Source: Lepas anatifera | Taxonomy: Eukaryota > Arthropoda > Thecostraca > Lepadidae | Assembly (NCBI GenBank): GCA_034440635.1 | Contig: JAOTON010000058.1 | Span: 16,413 to 80,412, forward strand | DNA length: 64,000 nt | Direction of reading: 5' to 3' | Shown: in pieces, positions 1 through 11,931 of the stretch | Layout: each line of letters starts with the position of its first letter | Numbering within the stretch: position 1 is the stretch's first letter | Position numbers and translations under genes: made by a program | Notes under the pieces: model-generated | What the model was told of the DNA's origin: nothing | Database searches by the model: none | The model's input: the letters and a program-made list of their open reading frames with translations, nothing else

Positions 1-1328
1 ATGCGTTTGCTGCCAGTGCGGTAGCATTTCTGATGGCTTTTCACGGCCTGCAAGTTTTATCATTGCGACGATGATGTTTGCGGACATGTGTCGTCAACAT
101 CCGTGAGCTATGGATTCAGAATGTCCCTCGGCATGTTCCTTCGGAAACACGTTTTTTCCCAAATGCACTTGGCTCCCAGGTGCAGGTTTTTTCACTACCG
201 AACTGCTCATTTTGACGGAGCTCTATTGTAGGCCACCAGTATTCTGCCTTTCTGAATCTATTGGCGGAGTCAGTTCCCGCCCGTTATCACCCAGCACCAC
301 CGCTTGTTTTATTATTGGGCTTCATATACCTCATCTCCAGTTTGTTGTCTAGTCATAAGTTGCTTAGTGTGCGGACGCGTTACGGCGGCACCAGCGCCCA
401 GGTACTGTGTTGGGCCGGCCGGGGGTGCTGGCCGGCCGAGGCTAACGGGCAGGCGGTGCCAACGTTCCGCCGATGAGGCCCGGGGAGGGGCGGCGCCGGG
501 AGAGAGGCCGAGCTGAGCTCGCCGGCGGCCTTTGCCGGGCCGGCCGGAGGAGCCTGCACCCGTCAGTGTACAAGGGGACAGCGCGCGCTGCCCTGCCGCG
601 TGTGTTGTGAAACCTAGATGGGAAGTTGGTCCAGTTATCAGTGTGATGATTTGATTGAAATATATTATATCCAAGATTTCTTCGGGTGTTTTTCTCGTGA
701 GATTTTTATGCTCTGCTAGTTAGTGTACGCCGGTGACGAAGCAGGAGTATGGGGAGTGTGGGGCACGAACTCTCTCCAGTGGCGGGAAGCCGACGGCTTT
801 AAAGGGAAGGTGGCACCTTCATAACGTGATTTTAACTGAGATAGCCAAGTTGTAAAGCAAGTCGGAAAACCCGGTACTCAATATATCATTTGTCTTGGAA
901 CTCGAGAGTACCGTAGAAAAAAGCTAAAACCTACCTGCAATGTACTCCTCATGTACCCCTAGCAGCAGGCCACAGTTGTCATGGCTGTTGGTGTGACGAC
1001 ATATGCTCACGTCACGATGAGCATCAGCCAATTGAAGCCCTTGAAGCGTTTCAAGTATGGTAGTAGTTGCCAGATCATGACATCATCCACAGGCTGATAT
1101 TTATTTCTTTTCTTGGAGGAGTATTTAAAAAATGAAAGTATTGAGCTTATTGTACACTTTTTCGGAGAAATCATGAGTGGCTTCATTATTTTCGGCTAGA
1201 AGTACACCTAATTACACTAAATTCCAGGATTCGACCAAGGTGCCACATTCCCTTTAATGCCACATTGTACTCCAATCATGGCATGAATATTATCACGCTG
1301 TTACACAAGCAATATCTCTCATTCTGTG
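1..1328. other. non-coding segment with a CpG-rich patch
   Basis: No coding region or RNA gene is supported here. The stretch from about 365 to 610 is GC- and CpG-rich and contains inverted GGCCGG runs, so it could be a CpG-island-like promoter or first exon. The short ORFs over it lie on both strands and have no recognisable domain. The rest is AT-balanced unique-looking DNA. Confidence 0.4.
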
Positions 1329-1896
1329 GTAACACGCGCCCCGCTGGGGAGGGGGGGAAATTCGCCCCCTTCCTGGTTTTCCCCAGATAACGCAAGAACG
1401 AAGATACGCAGAACAACGAAGCTTGCAGCACCTTATCCCTGATCAATTTTACGCATCTGAAAAAGTTTTCTAGGGGGAGTCGATTGATATGCAACATAAC
1501 CATACCAGGTCACCCTGTGATCCTGACCTAGCTCGATGTCAGGTAATTTTCACAAATTGACCTAGCAATGTCATATTATACATCATTCAATTTGCCACGA
1601 TGAGAGGAGTCCAATGATGCATGAATATTTGCTCTAGGTCCACTGAGTAAAATTCTGGAGGAGAAAAGTACACTGCCCTGTTGTAAGCCTATGGAACCTT
1701 CTTTGACATATGCTGACCTCAACATTGACCTGACATAAAATACTTTCCATAATTTCTTTTCGTCTCGTCAAGAGCTTCCGAACGCCGTCCGTAATTTTTA
1801 TTTAGCTTTCCTGGGAAATGAGATACGAAGGGGGAGGGCGAAATAAGCCCCCAGCGTGGCGCGTCATGCCAGGGACCTCAGCGAGGCGCGTGTTAA
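1329..1896 (+). mobile_element. TTAA-type MITE, copy D (old)
   Basis: The left end (GTAACACGCGCCCCGCTGGG) and the inverted right end (TTAACACGCGCCTCGCTGAG) match as terminal inverted repeats, and the right end abuts TTAA. A second, degenerate copy of the terminal motif lies just inside the right end, as in the copies at 9100, 26129 and 36345. The interior has scattered TGACCT/AGGTCA motifs (around 1510-1560 and 1710-1730). It has no coding capacity, so it is non-autonomous. It is more diverged than the other three copies. Confidence 0.6.
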
Positions 1897-4800
1897 ATGT
1901 ACCTACATACTACCGCCAGGCTGACGGCAAATGAATGCCTAGTGACGCGGCTTGGTTGCCCTTAAAACCAAGAGAGCCAGTCAATTTTCATCATCCTATT
2001 GACAAAAATATTCCCCAATAGATCCAAAATTCATTGATTTGGGTTCTCTGTTACTGTTACCGCCGCACCCTGCATTGCAATTTGTACCAATTGTCCTATG
2101 AACCCATTCTATTATTACCAACAGTTCGGCACCGGCTTTGTAATCGGTGCAGGTTCTGAATAGTGAAATATGTACCGAAAGCAGTAATATGCACTGAAAA
2201 AGTCAAAGTGTTTCGAGTTATTGAATATGGAAGTAGGCATTAAAAACACTTTAAACTTCGAGAGGGAAGTCCTCAGGATTTTTTCCGTGATGTTTATATT
2301 GGCACTTTTGGAAAAGAAAACGATTTATTGTCATGAAGACATAGATACCTGTGATGGATGTATTTTGTGATCACAGATTACGTGTGATGCATCTGCCAGT
2401 TGTTACGGTCGAAGTCAGAAAGTCGCCAGCCCGTGGAGACGTAACTTGCCGTGACTTTTGTCGCCTCGGCCGCCAGAAAGCATCGTAACGGGCCCCTCCA
2501 TGTTTATACTATGCACCTATATGTCGTTACTGAGGAAAGATCAGCAATGAGTACAGAGAGTAGGTAACCGGAAACAAATTGACATCAAGGTGGATAGAAT
2601 AAACATCAAAGTGCCTGTTACGAAGCTTTTGGGCGGTCGAGGCGACGAAAGAGTTACCTTATTCGTCTACAGACTACAAAATTGTCCGACTTCTCCCATT
2701 CTGGCTGAAATCTATTTCGCATGAAAAGTGAGGAGGCAGGCCCCACTATCCCCCCTTATTCCGAGGCGTATAGCAATAATCCAAGCGCGTGCAAAAGTTT
2801 TGCTGATGCCTACCGTTATCAACTATGAATTACGTACGGCGAATGGATGGAGTACTGCCGCCACGTAAAACCTATGGGAGTACGATCACGCATCACATAT
2901 TCGTTAGGAAATGTCCTCCGCTGATATTATGCTAAGAAATACATTATCGACGTTGCTACTATATGGTATCACTTAAGCTTCGCTAGATGCTTTACACAGT
3001 GACATATTCTTGAGAAAAATATTACTTGAGCCCATTTCTATAACTGGTTACACAACGACTTGCTTCGCGTCCTCGGCCTTTAGTTTCCATCAGGGCGAGA
3101 TGGATCATTCTTAAAAAAACAATCCATGGGGAAATATTGCTGCAACGCGAGTCCAAACATGGCCTTCACATACTTAAAACGGACCAAAAACTTGCATGAA
3201 ATCCCCAGAAATAGGCACCAACAAAGCAGTAAGGGTTACTAAAAGGATGTTCTGAAGGGTAGCGAGCCCACGCTGACGATTGACAGGTACGCCGCAAGAA
3301 AATACCATCCAGAAAATTAATTTTCCAGGTCGAAAACATGTGGCGCTGCGGCGAACCACGTTTCGGAATCCCTTGGCGCCGGGCCAGTGTCTTACCAAAT
3401 CAAAGAGAGAAATTCTTAATTCTGGATACCTCCCGTTAGCTAGGCGCTTGGTCGCAATAAGTAGCTTTTTATTCAAAGAAACCACCCAACAGAAAGGCAA
3501 AGTCTCTACCGAAGGCCGAATCAGCTTCTTTTTTCAAACTCCGACTCCAGGCAGCGTCCCCAGCGTTGTGTTTTCAGACCCGCACCGACGGGTGTGTTGC
3601 CCATCAACAGAGTCGATGTTACCGTGTTCTTGAGCGCGACTTCGCCCTTGTCGCCGGCGTCGGCGCGGATCCGGTGTGAGAGGTGCGGAGATGAATGGAC
3701 GACGGGCGCCCCCGGTGGTGGGGCGAGGAGGGAGACGGAAACTGGGGAGGCGTCGCGGCACCCCGTCCGCCCCAGTGATGATGTTAACAGCAGAGGAAAG
3801 AGGGCGCTACACGCATCACCTGTCTCCGCTGACCACGTGCGCCCCTCTGACCAACACCGAAACAAGACACAAATGCGGAAACGAGTGCCTACCCGGAATC
3901 TGTAAATCTTGTAAATACCTCGCAGAACACAAAAATATCACTCACAGTATGCACCCACAAAACTGACGTTACCTTCGACGAGCCATAGTGCTCTAGAACG
4001 AAAAGAGAAGAGCCTGAACTACCTTGTAACTTCAGAAGTGTCGCAGAAACACGTTTGAATATACCATGCAGTACCAAACTACGTGGTGGATCTAGGATTT
4101 TCCTGAAAAATCAAGGGGCGGCAAAACATCACCAGGGAAGCACCTTTTGAAATATCCAGGAGTGTCTTTCCAAGGGTAATTTGGAGGGTTATTTAAGTTC
4201 ATGTTTTAAATTATTGATGGGAAGTAACGGATCAAATTTTAAACCAGGGGCGCCAATGGCTGGAGAGGGAAGGCCAAATGGTCAAACAGGGCAGCGGCGG
4301 ATCCAGGCTTTCAGTTCGGGGAGAGGCCCGGGCTGCTCAACCCTACCCTCACCTTTACCCTAAATATCCTCTTGCTATGCAATTATATGGACACTCGGAA
4401 ATTTCGGGGAGGTTTCGCCCCTAGCCCCCTTGTATCCGCCACTGGGGCAGGGGGCTGTGACTGACAGTCGACCTGCTGCCAACAAAGGAAGACATCAGAA
4501 AACAGGCCGCCTCAGCACAGGCCACGTGCTAAAGTCCATTTCAAGCACATGTACCCCACAGTTTTGGCATTTGACGGGCGTTTGAATGTTCGTGCAGGGC
4601 ACCTCCAGCGTCGGACACGAGTGCCCGGTGTTCAGAGGGAGGCTCCTCCACAAACACACAGACAGGCGAGTGGCGACCGCCCCTGCCGCCCTGCTTGGAT
4701 ACGTACCATCTAAATTATGCTGTAAAAGGCGTACTGGTAGCCGAAATTGTTCCAGCAATCAAGAAAAACTACAATTGGAGCCACTGAGTCTAGGCGTTGA

Positions 4801-7800
4801 AGGTTCTCTGAATAAGCATAATCTCATTCCCCAAACCCTCCTCAACAGGGAGCAGACGAAGACACCATATGACCTTAGTAGTTAGTGTGGAGCTAAACCC
4901 AGCAAAAATGAACCCTTATGGCTAATACGACCTTTTCTGCCGAAGGCTTCATGATGCACCAATCTGAAAGTGATGCGGCGTCAGAGAGGGGGAGTAAAAT
5001 AGACCTGAGCTAGGACAGGCCGCCAAATCCAGCCTCCGGTGAGTTTGAACCAGCGACACATTGTAGAACTATATATCCAGTGTCACGGGTCGAGCTGACC
5101 GCGTGCGCTGATCATCGGAACCATGGGGACCTGATTCAATCTCATTTCTTGGGTCTCTTCAGAGGAGAAAAAATACGATGCAATGGATTCCAGACAATTG
5201 TCTTGCGCTTCTGGCGTTACCTCAACTATATAAACAAATCTGGAAAAGGCGACACCAAGTGAATTTGTAAATGACTTCGGGGGCTGATCCTCTCGTTTGC
5301 CGCCGTGCACGACCCTCTGGACAGCCCGGCGCGCCGTTACGTCGGAGTTATGACCAGCAGTGACTCGGACGGGCTGCACGGGCATGGCCACATACCACAT
5401 ATGCGAATTTCTGACATCATGCTTTACGACATCGGATTATTTTCAAGCATCATCACCATTCTCCTTATACGTCGACATGAATGGCAAGCTTCGGGGTACG
5501 TGCTTTGCTATGCATTTGTACGATGCCCTCTCGCAAAAGCTTTAGACTTATGGATAAGGCCGTCGCGCGGCAGCGGAACAGGGGCGGCACGGAGTACCCT
5601 GTTTACTTGTACTGGTGCATACAAGGGAGGCGGCCGCCAAACCAATACCGAGGAGATACAACCAGCACGATATTGGTGAGGAAGCGTAGTTCCCGCGAGC
5701 ACACGTTTCAAATGCCCTTTGTGTCCCCCACTCAAATAGTACCCAACCAGTTTTGCTAGGTTTCGGAAGAAGTCACCTCGGTCCGATAGATATTGCTGTG
5801 GACGCAGACAGTTGACGTCGCTCGGAAATCCACGGGGTTCTCGCTTCTCAGACGGTGAGGAGTATAGAGCGGTTGCACACTTGAAAAAAACTAGATCGTC
5901 ACGACCAGATATAAGAGAAAATCTTAAACAAGCACCGCATTTCTTGAGCCCAGGATTACAGGCAGAGGCGAGATAGTCCTATAATATATATGCAGTGCTC
6001 AGAATGTACGCACAAACAAAAGCAACGCACAAATTGTTAAGCACTTCAAATAAGGCCGTGCCCTGGAACGTGGAGCAGCAAAAGCGTGCAAACTATGACT
6101 ATATTTCAGCGCAGGCACAAAACAAAGCCATCCTCAAATCAACCCAAATAGAATGCATATCAACAAGGGTTTTTCTTAAAAATTTGATCCGAACTCAACC
6201 AGATCCAGCCGACCATAAATCTACTAAAAGTAAAGATGGCTGGCTTCGGTCGGCCTTCGCACGTCTCCAAAAATGCTCTCCGCACAGAGCTGCAAGAATC
6301 GAATGATAAAAAAACAGTTCTACCGATGCATTGTTTACATTTTTAAGCCTCATTCACAATGAGGTGCATGAGTGCTCGACCTTGGGCGCCCTTGAACCGT
6401 TTTGCATGACAGCAGCGGCTGTAGCGGTGTGCGTTTTTGTGTGCGGGCGCCGTGTAACCGGAGTCGAGGACCTGTTTGACCAGACGGCCGCGCGGCCAGC
6501 ACTGAGCACACACGCCAGGTAGCCGCCGCCGTGTACCAGCCAGGGCGCAGGCCCAGTCTCCGGGGCCCCTCTCCTGCGCACCAGCCAGCACAGCCACAGG
6601 TGGCCAGACGGGGGAGCAAGGCCGATCGGCTGAGGGGCAGCCAACAGGGACACCGTACAATGGTGACAATCGGGGACACTGAGAACAGAGATGACGTCCA
6701 AGACAGCGGGCTGGGCCGGGCCGAGTCATTGTGTGGAGGGCTGGGGCCACGGCACCTTTCCTGAACCGGCCTATTGAGGCAGCGGCCGTGCGCGCAGCGA
6801 GGGACGCCGGATTAGCGGAGGGGTCAGCCGAGGCGGCGAGGGTGGCGTGATGAATCGCCTGCCGTCGGTGTCGATTCCAGGGGACTCTCAGCCGCAGCCC
6901 AGCACCCCAGTGTTCAGTTACACCTGCACGTAAAAAGGACCCGGCGAACTCTAAAACGCACCCTTCTGAACCCACGCACGTGAACACGGCGTTCAATAAC
7001 CCCTTCGTTACGCCAGCTGAGACGAGCCAGTCTCCTCAAGGGTGGTCTCACCACCACAGGACTGGCACCCTGCCCTGGAGGGCCAGGGCAAAACAAAACC
7101 GAGATATATCCATGGCTATGTCTCTTCCCACACGGCAAAAGCAGAGCACCGTTCGATGCACCCTGCCCATGGTCCAAAACATCGACAACTGACGTTTATC
7201 GAGAAGTATACCTTGTGGACGCTTGGCGTCTGCTCGGTTATTAAATATTCTACCCCAAACAATTTATGACCCTCCATTGATGAGAGTTGCATTCTAGCAA
7301 AATCAGAGAAAAAATGCCATGACAAAAGTTGATCCCTCCAGTGCTTTGAGGACCATGCTGGATGTCGGATACATGCATAGCTGAAGATCTATACTCGATC
7401 CGAAGGGACCTTAGGATAAGTTGGCACTGACCTGATCGCGCAAAACGTAAGTCTAAAAATACAGGGGTTCTGAGCCCTCGAACGTCCAAAGATCTATAAC
7501 CACGGCCAAAAGGCACTAGCAGAAGCAGGGTTTGGCGCCACAGTTCTGCCACCTGCGGGCGCGTCAGTTTTTGTCTCATTCCCTAATCTGGTGGTTTACA
7601 TTCCAGTCCGTCATATATTGTCACCGAACGGGATCGGGGAGGGGGGGGGACGAACACGCGGCAGCACAAATTCGGGGCGAATGGGAGGATGGGAGGAAGG
7701 AAACTGGAGCCAGAAGTAGAACATTCCCGGACGGGGCAGGAGAGCCTTTCACTCCCCTGAAGACAAAAAAGGCGGCCACTTGAGTTGCCAAACGATACAT

Positions 7801-8620
7801 TTAGATGAGAAAAGTAAATAGGCAGGTTGAGACACCTTTGCTCATTGCTACGTTTGCAGATACCCCCACCACTTTAACGAGTGAGCTAGTATAACCTCAT
7901 CCCTGCAATATATACGAAAACAGCAGCAAGTGATTGACTGCATTATCACAATCTGCACGGACTCCTCATGACCTCCTAAGGTTGCAAACCAGCTGTTTTT
8001 TAGCCTCAAGAAAGTCTGGAGAATAAGTGATATTGGGTGATCTAGCCTGGTCCGACTCCACGTGATATCGGGGTCTCCAGCCTGGTCGAGGATGCAACAG
8101 ACATTTCTAAATTTTCCCTATGATTCAAAACGAAGCTGGCCCGGAAATGACCTGAGTTAAGGTTGCAGTTAAGGTTAGCGTTAGCTCTACGTATTGCATG
8201 CCCCCTCCCCTCCCATCACTGCTATTACGATATGTTTGGCTATGGATACATGAGAAACTAACTCCCGGGCCAGAGGGATACACTTAACGCCATTTTTCTT
8301 ACTCAGAGTATTTTTACAGAGATAGCTTTCTCCGCCCTGGCGAAAAAAGTTGGCTTTAAAATAGTTGCAACCCTTCGCGTTCGTTTCACACACAAATAAA
8401 AACTATTGGAATTTTGCGTGGTAAGGGCACTCTCGGGCCACTTTCGTCCCCTCTGGTAATCTACCGCCTCCTCCATCAGCCCGCCACTCCCCCATTCGTC
8501 AGTCGCCCCCCCCAACGAAAATCCTAGGTGCGTTCCTGATCTTCGCTGTCGGCTGTTGACAGTAGTGCAATGGTGATGCGGTCTTAAACTTGTTGGAGGT
8601 AATCTTGCTGAACCTGACCT
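1897..8620. other. non-coding segment with CpG-rich patches and a small GGATCC-ended repeat
   Basis: I see no supported gene. CpG-rich patches lie at about 3595-3860 and 6420-6900; both give ORFs of 100-217 codons on both strands, as expected of GC-rich DNA, with no recognisable domain. A short element at about 4289-4446 is bounded by CGGCGGATCCAGG and CCTTGTATCCGCC, inverted versions of the terminal motif seen in the MITEs near 19.2 kb and 52.0 kb. The remainder is unassigned. Confidence 0.4.
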
Positions 8621-8790
8621 GGGGATACATGACTCAGTCGCAGATAGTTTGCTTCACAAGCTGCAAGTCCAAGGTTTAAGTCCCGATCGAGTCTAGGAAC
8701 GAATCCAAATCATCCCTCATTCTTCTGCCAATGAGGTGAGAGTCAGAGACGCCGCATTTGTGACTTTGGCAGGCATTGGGTCGTTCAAGG
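8621..8790 (+). repeat. tRNA-derived SINE
   Basis: The head resembles a tRNA pol III promoter: an A-box-like TGACTCAGTCGCAGA followed by CTTCACAAGCTG and a B-box-like GGTTTAAGTCC about 35 bp later. The body carries the motif GTGAGAGTCAGAGACGCCGC, which recurs as truncated copies at 10.63 kb, 25.80 kb and 40.79 kb. This is the most complete copy in the window. The exact ends are estimated. Confidence 0.55.
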
Positions 8791-8998
8791 GAATGGGGCA
8801 GCGATGTGTAATTTGACCACGTCACTCGGTAAGGCCGTGCCGAAAACCACTGCTTATTATGTAGTTTTTCTGACCATTATGAGATTGCGGGGAAATAAGC
8901 GTCTCAAGAGCGGATATCCGCCGATCAGCGAGACTATCCGACCCGGGCAGATAACAGCATTGGGTTGCATGTTCTTGTTGCACAACAGGGCTTTTGGG

Positions 8999-9977
8999 CA
9001 GTGGCGGCGGAGGGTCCGGATTTAAGAGGGGGGCACCATTGACTTTTCAATCCCTTTCTTTCCAGTCAATGCCATAGAGTTACTGCTCAAATCCATAATT
9101 TAACACGCGCATTGACGGGGGGGCGGGTACCCACCCCCCTCGGGTTTTTCGGAGACAGTAGAAAAACGGCGGCGCGTAGCGCCACCGTACTTGGTATACC
9201 TTTTCCCTCATCATTTTTACAACTTCTGTGAAAATTTTCAGGTTAGGTCATCTCAGGTCAGGTCACCAGTACAGGTCAAGTGACCCGACCTAAAAAAAGT
9301 TTAAGATAGCATAAGTCGGAGCAGGGTGAACTTATCCGATTGAAACTCATATCACATAATGGCCCCACCGAGTTCTCTAAAATATGTTCCGGTATTTTTG
9401 ATATCGATGACCTAAGGTCAGGTACGACGCATGACCTCTCCATTGGAAATACATGGGAAAAATGGTTTTTACGGAATAACTCAGTAACAGATGGTGATAG
9501 AGCATTTATTTTAGCTGCATTAGACTCGCCTGGGCTTTGCAGTTCTAATGATATGCATTTTATATAATTTGACCCTGACCTGACCTCAGGTCAGGTCAAA
9601 TCCTTGATTTGACCTAGCAAGGTCAAATTATATATCATTAGATTCGGCTTGCTAAGAGGATTCATATAGTTCAAGTCGTTTTGCTCTATCTTAACTTGTT
9701 CAGATGTAATGCCCGAAAAACTGAATTTTATATGTTATCCCTATGACGGGCATGTTTTGACCTCTCGTGACGTTAAATGTGACCTGACAAAAAAATGGTT
9801 CCAATGTTTTCGATGGAGAAGTGAATGGGCAGCCCAACGCCGTTTACCGTTTTTCGCTACCTACCGTGGTTCTCGAGATCTTAGGGGGGCGGGTACCCGC
9901 CCCCGTCAATGCGAAGGTGGCTCAGACCCCCGTCAATGCGCGTGTTAAGAGGGCAATGTACCCCGGTGCGCCCTGTG
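8999..9977 (-). mobile_element. hAT-type MITE split by a TTAA MITE
   Basis: The element starts CAGTGGCGGCGG, like the copies at 10463, 37765 and 41567. It is flanked by an 8-bp target duplication, CTTTTGGG at 8991-8998 and CTTTTGGA at 9978-9985, which fits the hAT superfamily. Bases 9100-9944 are a second element inserted at its internal TTAA. The undisturbed copy at 41567-41711 shows the same site empty, with TTAA at 41663-41666. Confidence 0.75.
9100..9948 (+). mobile_element. TTAA-type MITE, copy A
   Basis: The ends are perfect inverted repeats of about 22 bp beginning TTAACACGCGCATTGACGGG, so TTAA is present at both ends as target duplication. A subterminal palindrome (GCGGGTACCCGC) lies inside the right end, which also carries the terminal motif a second time (9903 and 9927). 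The interior is non-coding and rich in AGGTCA half-sites, for example 9240-9290, 9408-9450 and 9570-9630. TTAA targeting is known for piggyBac and Kolobok elements; which transposase moves this family cannot be told from the window. Confidence 0.85.
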
Positions 9978-10462
9978 CTTTTGGACCAGTATTTTATACT
10001 GGTTCAAAGTATTGTACTCTTTAACCATTTATTTCTCCGCAAACGATAGATTTTGTCCGAAAGAAATATAATTCACGGGTTTCCCTACAATGCCTGCATG
10101 ACGTCTATCTCAATTCAAGTCCCGTTACAAGGGTTCCGTTTGGATCACAGCAATAGCGTAAGTTCTGGCTGGACAGGCAGCGCTACGAGCCGCCATTCTC
10201 CAGCAGCCTCAGTCAAATCTCAGGGGAATGCTCAGAGACCAGCCCTGCGGCCCTCTAGAGACAGGGTGTCGAGGACTCATACAGAACCCCAGCACATCAT
10301 GGAGAGAGTTCTCACCTTAAATTCATCCTGGTGTTGCTCCCCGTTTCCACAGAACTACACCTGCCCCAGGTTGCGGGGTTCGGTCGATAAGACATCGGTT
10401 CCGTAAGCCCAGGGTCCCAGGTTTGCATCACAGCGGGCTCTATGAATAAGTGCCATCTGATC

Positions 10463-10609
10463 CATAGGCGGCGGAACTAGCCAGGCACCGGAGCACCACG
10501 TCCCCCTTAAATTATGTATCTTAACACAAACCCTAAGGCCTTGACAGGAAAGAAATGGGCTGAGAAGTCCGTGGTGCCCTTCTTAAATCCGGACCCTCTA
10601 CCGCTACTG
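10463..10609 (+). mobile_element. hAT-type MITE
   Basis: This 147-bp copy of the CAGTG/GGCGGAAC MITE family has near-matching flanks, ATCTGATC (10455-10462) and ATCTCATC (10610-10617), consistent with an 8-bp target duplication. It shares the internal stretch around AAAGAAATGGGCTGAGAAG with the copies at 22.6, 37.8 and 41.6 kb. Confidence 0.65.
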
Positions 10610-10631
10610 ATCTCATCCCAAAAATTCCCCC

Positions 10632-10692
10632 CACAAGGTGAGAGTCAGCAATGCCATGCGGCCTTAGCAGTTGGTTTGTCGTCAAATGCTAC
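10632..10692 (+). repeat. truncated SINE copy
   Basis: GTGAGAGTCAGCAATGCCAT followed by a diverged CAGTTGGT...CGTCAAA segment matches the 3' body of the SINE at 8621. No tRNA-like head is present. Confidence 0.45.
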
Positions 10693-10911
10693 CACAAATA
10701 TGCATGCCCCGTTCGATTTGAAACTCAGAAGGGCGTTGGAGGCACGGGCGGAGGGTAATCAAGCAGCCTCGCGGACATAAAACTTTCTTTTACAGACCTA
10801 TTGCATAAAGGTCCGCTGTTGACTTACTTTTCAGTCAAAACGTTCTTCAAAACGTTCAGATTTTTCCAATTTGCGTGATATGTGAAAAGCTCTCAAAGGA
10901 TAAACGGTGGC

Positions 10912-11083
10912 TGAAGTAGGATCGCATAATACGTCACGAGTTTTTGTAACGAGTCACGAGACTTTTAAGAGAGTCACGAGGAAAACGAAGAAGAAGATTT
11001 TTGAGAGTTAAGCGGTGTGTGTGATTTGGGCTGTGTGCGGTGTGAAATATAAAGTAAAAAGAGATTATTGAATTATTGATACA
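10912..11083 (+). repeat. 5' LTR
   Basis: This 172-bp LTR begins TGAAGTAGG and ends GATACA (TG...CA). Compared with the 3' LTR it differs by one A near the start, a short change around 11000-11008 (TTTTTGAGAG against TTTTTTAG) and T against G near 11036. The sequence after it starts AGCTATTCC, with no canonical TGG primer-binding start. Confidence 0.92.
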
Positions 11084-11103
11084 AGCTATTCCGGCCATTT
11101 AGA

Positions 11104-11931
11104 ATGGCACCGCGAGGAAAAGTCACCGAAGCCGACTTACGACTGATCCCCGAGTACGACGGCAATTCTGCTATAACAGAATGGCTTGATAAAGTCGAGC
11201 TGGTCTGTAAAATGCGCGGCATTAAGTGTCAGGAAGAGGTGATACCTCTTCGGCTGACAGCCGGAGCTTTTACTGTTTTCCAGCAGTTATCTGGTGACGA
11301 AAAGAAAGAGGCGTGCAAGATTCGGGAAGCTCTTACCGCGGCTTTCGCTCCGGACGCTTTCATCGCGTATGAACAGTTCGTGGGTCGAACGCTGATGACT
11401 GGAGAATCTGTAGACGTATATTTAGCAGATCTCCGGCGCCTCTCCACATTATTTGGCGGAGTCTCCGATAAAGCGCTCGCTTGCGCATTTGTTGCCGGTC
11501 TACCAGAGTCAGTACGGCAGGTGCTCCGCGCTGGCAGTCGCATGGAGTCGATGGAACTGGGGCATCTGTTAGTCCGCGCCCGATCCGTCATGGCAGACGA
11601 TGGTTCCACGGTCGCAGCTGTGGTGCAAAGGACCGACGGTCGGCCTCCCAAGCGGAAGGCACCAAGCTGTAAAGATAAAGATATTATCTTTGAGCGTGGT
11701 AGTGACTCGGACTTCATTCGGCAAGAAACGCGCAGGGATAAAAAAGCACTATGCTACAAATGCCATGGTCCAAATCATTTCGCCCGGCACTGCCTGATGA
11801 AGGATAACAGCAGACGCCAGGGGAAAGCGCAACGGCTTACGTCTGAAGAGGCCAACGGTCCCTCAAAGCCACGTCTGGGAAACGCCAGAGGAGAGGGGTC
11901 GGCGCCAGCCTCTTCTCCAGAACGCCTGTGA
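11104..11931 (+). CDS. gag: Gag polyprotein of the LTR retrotransposon
   Basis: The 275-residue Gag is intact. The first two thirds are a capsid-like helical region typical of retrotransposon Gag, and near residues 217-232 there is one CCHC zinc knuckle (CYKCHGPNHFARHC, spacing C-x2-C-x4-H-x4-C) for packaging element RNA. The start ATG lies 20 bp after the 5' LTR and is the first ATG in frame. The last 85 bp overlap the pol frame (open from 11847), with a GGGAAAC heptamer at 11877-11883 in the phase needed for -1 ribosomal frameshifting. Gag would assemble into cytoplasmic particles carrying the RNA and Pol. Confidence 0.88.
   Translation: MAPRGKVTEADLRLIPEYDGNSAITEWLDKVELVCKMRGIKCQEEVIPLRLTAGAFTVFQQLSGDEKKEACKIREALTAAFAPDAFIAYEQFVGRTLMTGESVDVYLADLRRLSTLFGGVSDKALACAFVAGLPESVRQVLRAGSRMESMELGHLLVRARSVMADDGSTVAAVVQRTDGRPPKRKAPSCKDKDIIFERGSDSDFIRQETRRDKKALCYKCHGPNHFARHCLMKDNSRRQGKAQRLTSEEANGPSKPRLGNARGEGSAPASSPERL

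Noticed and set aside
6343..6996. 217-codon minus-strand ORF
   Set aside because: Lies in a CpG-rich patch with overlapping ORFs in other frames and shows no recognisable domain.
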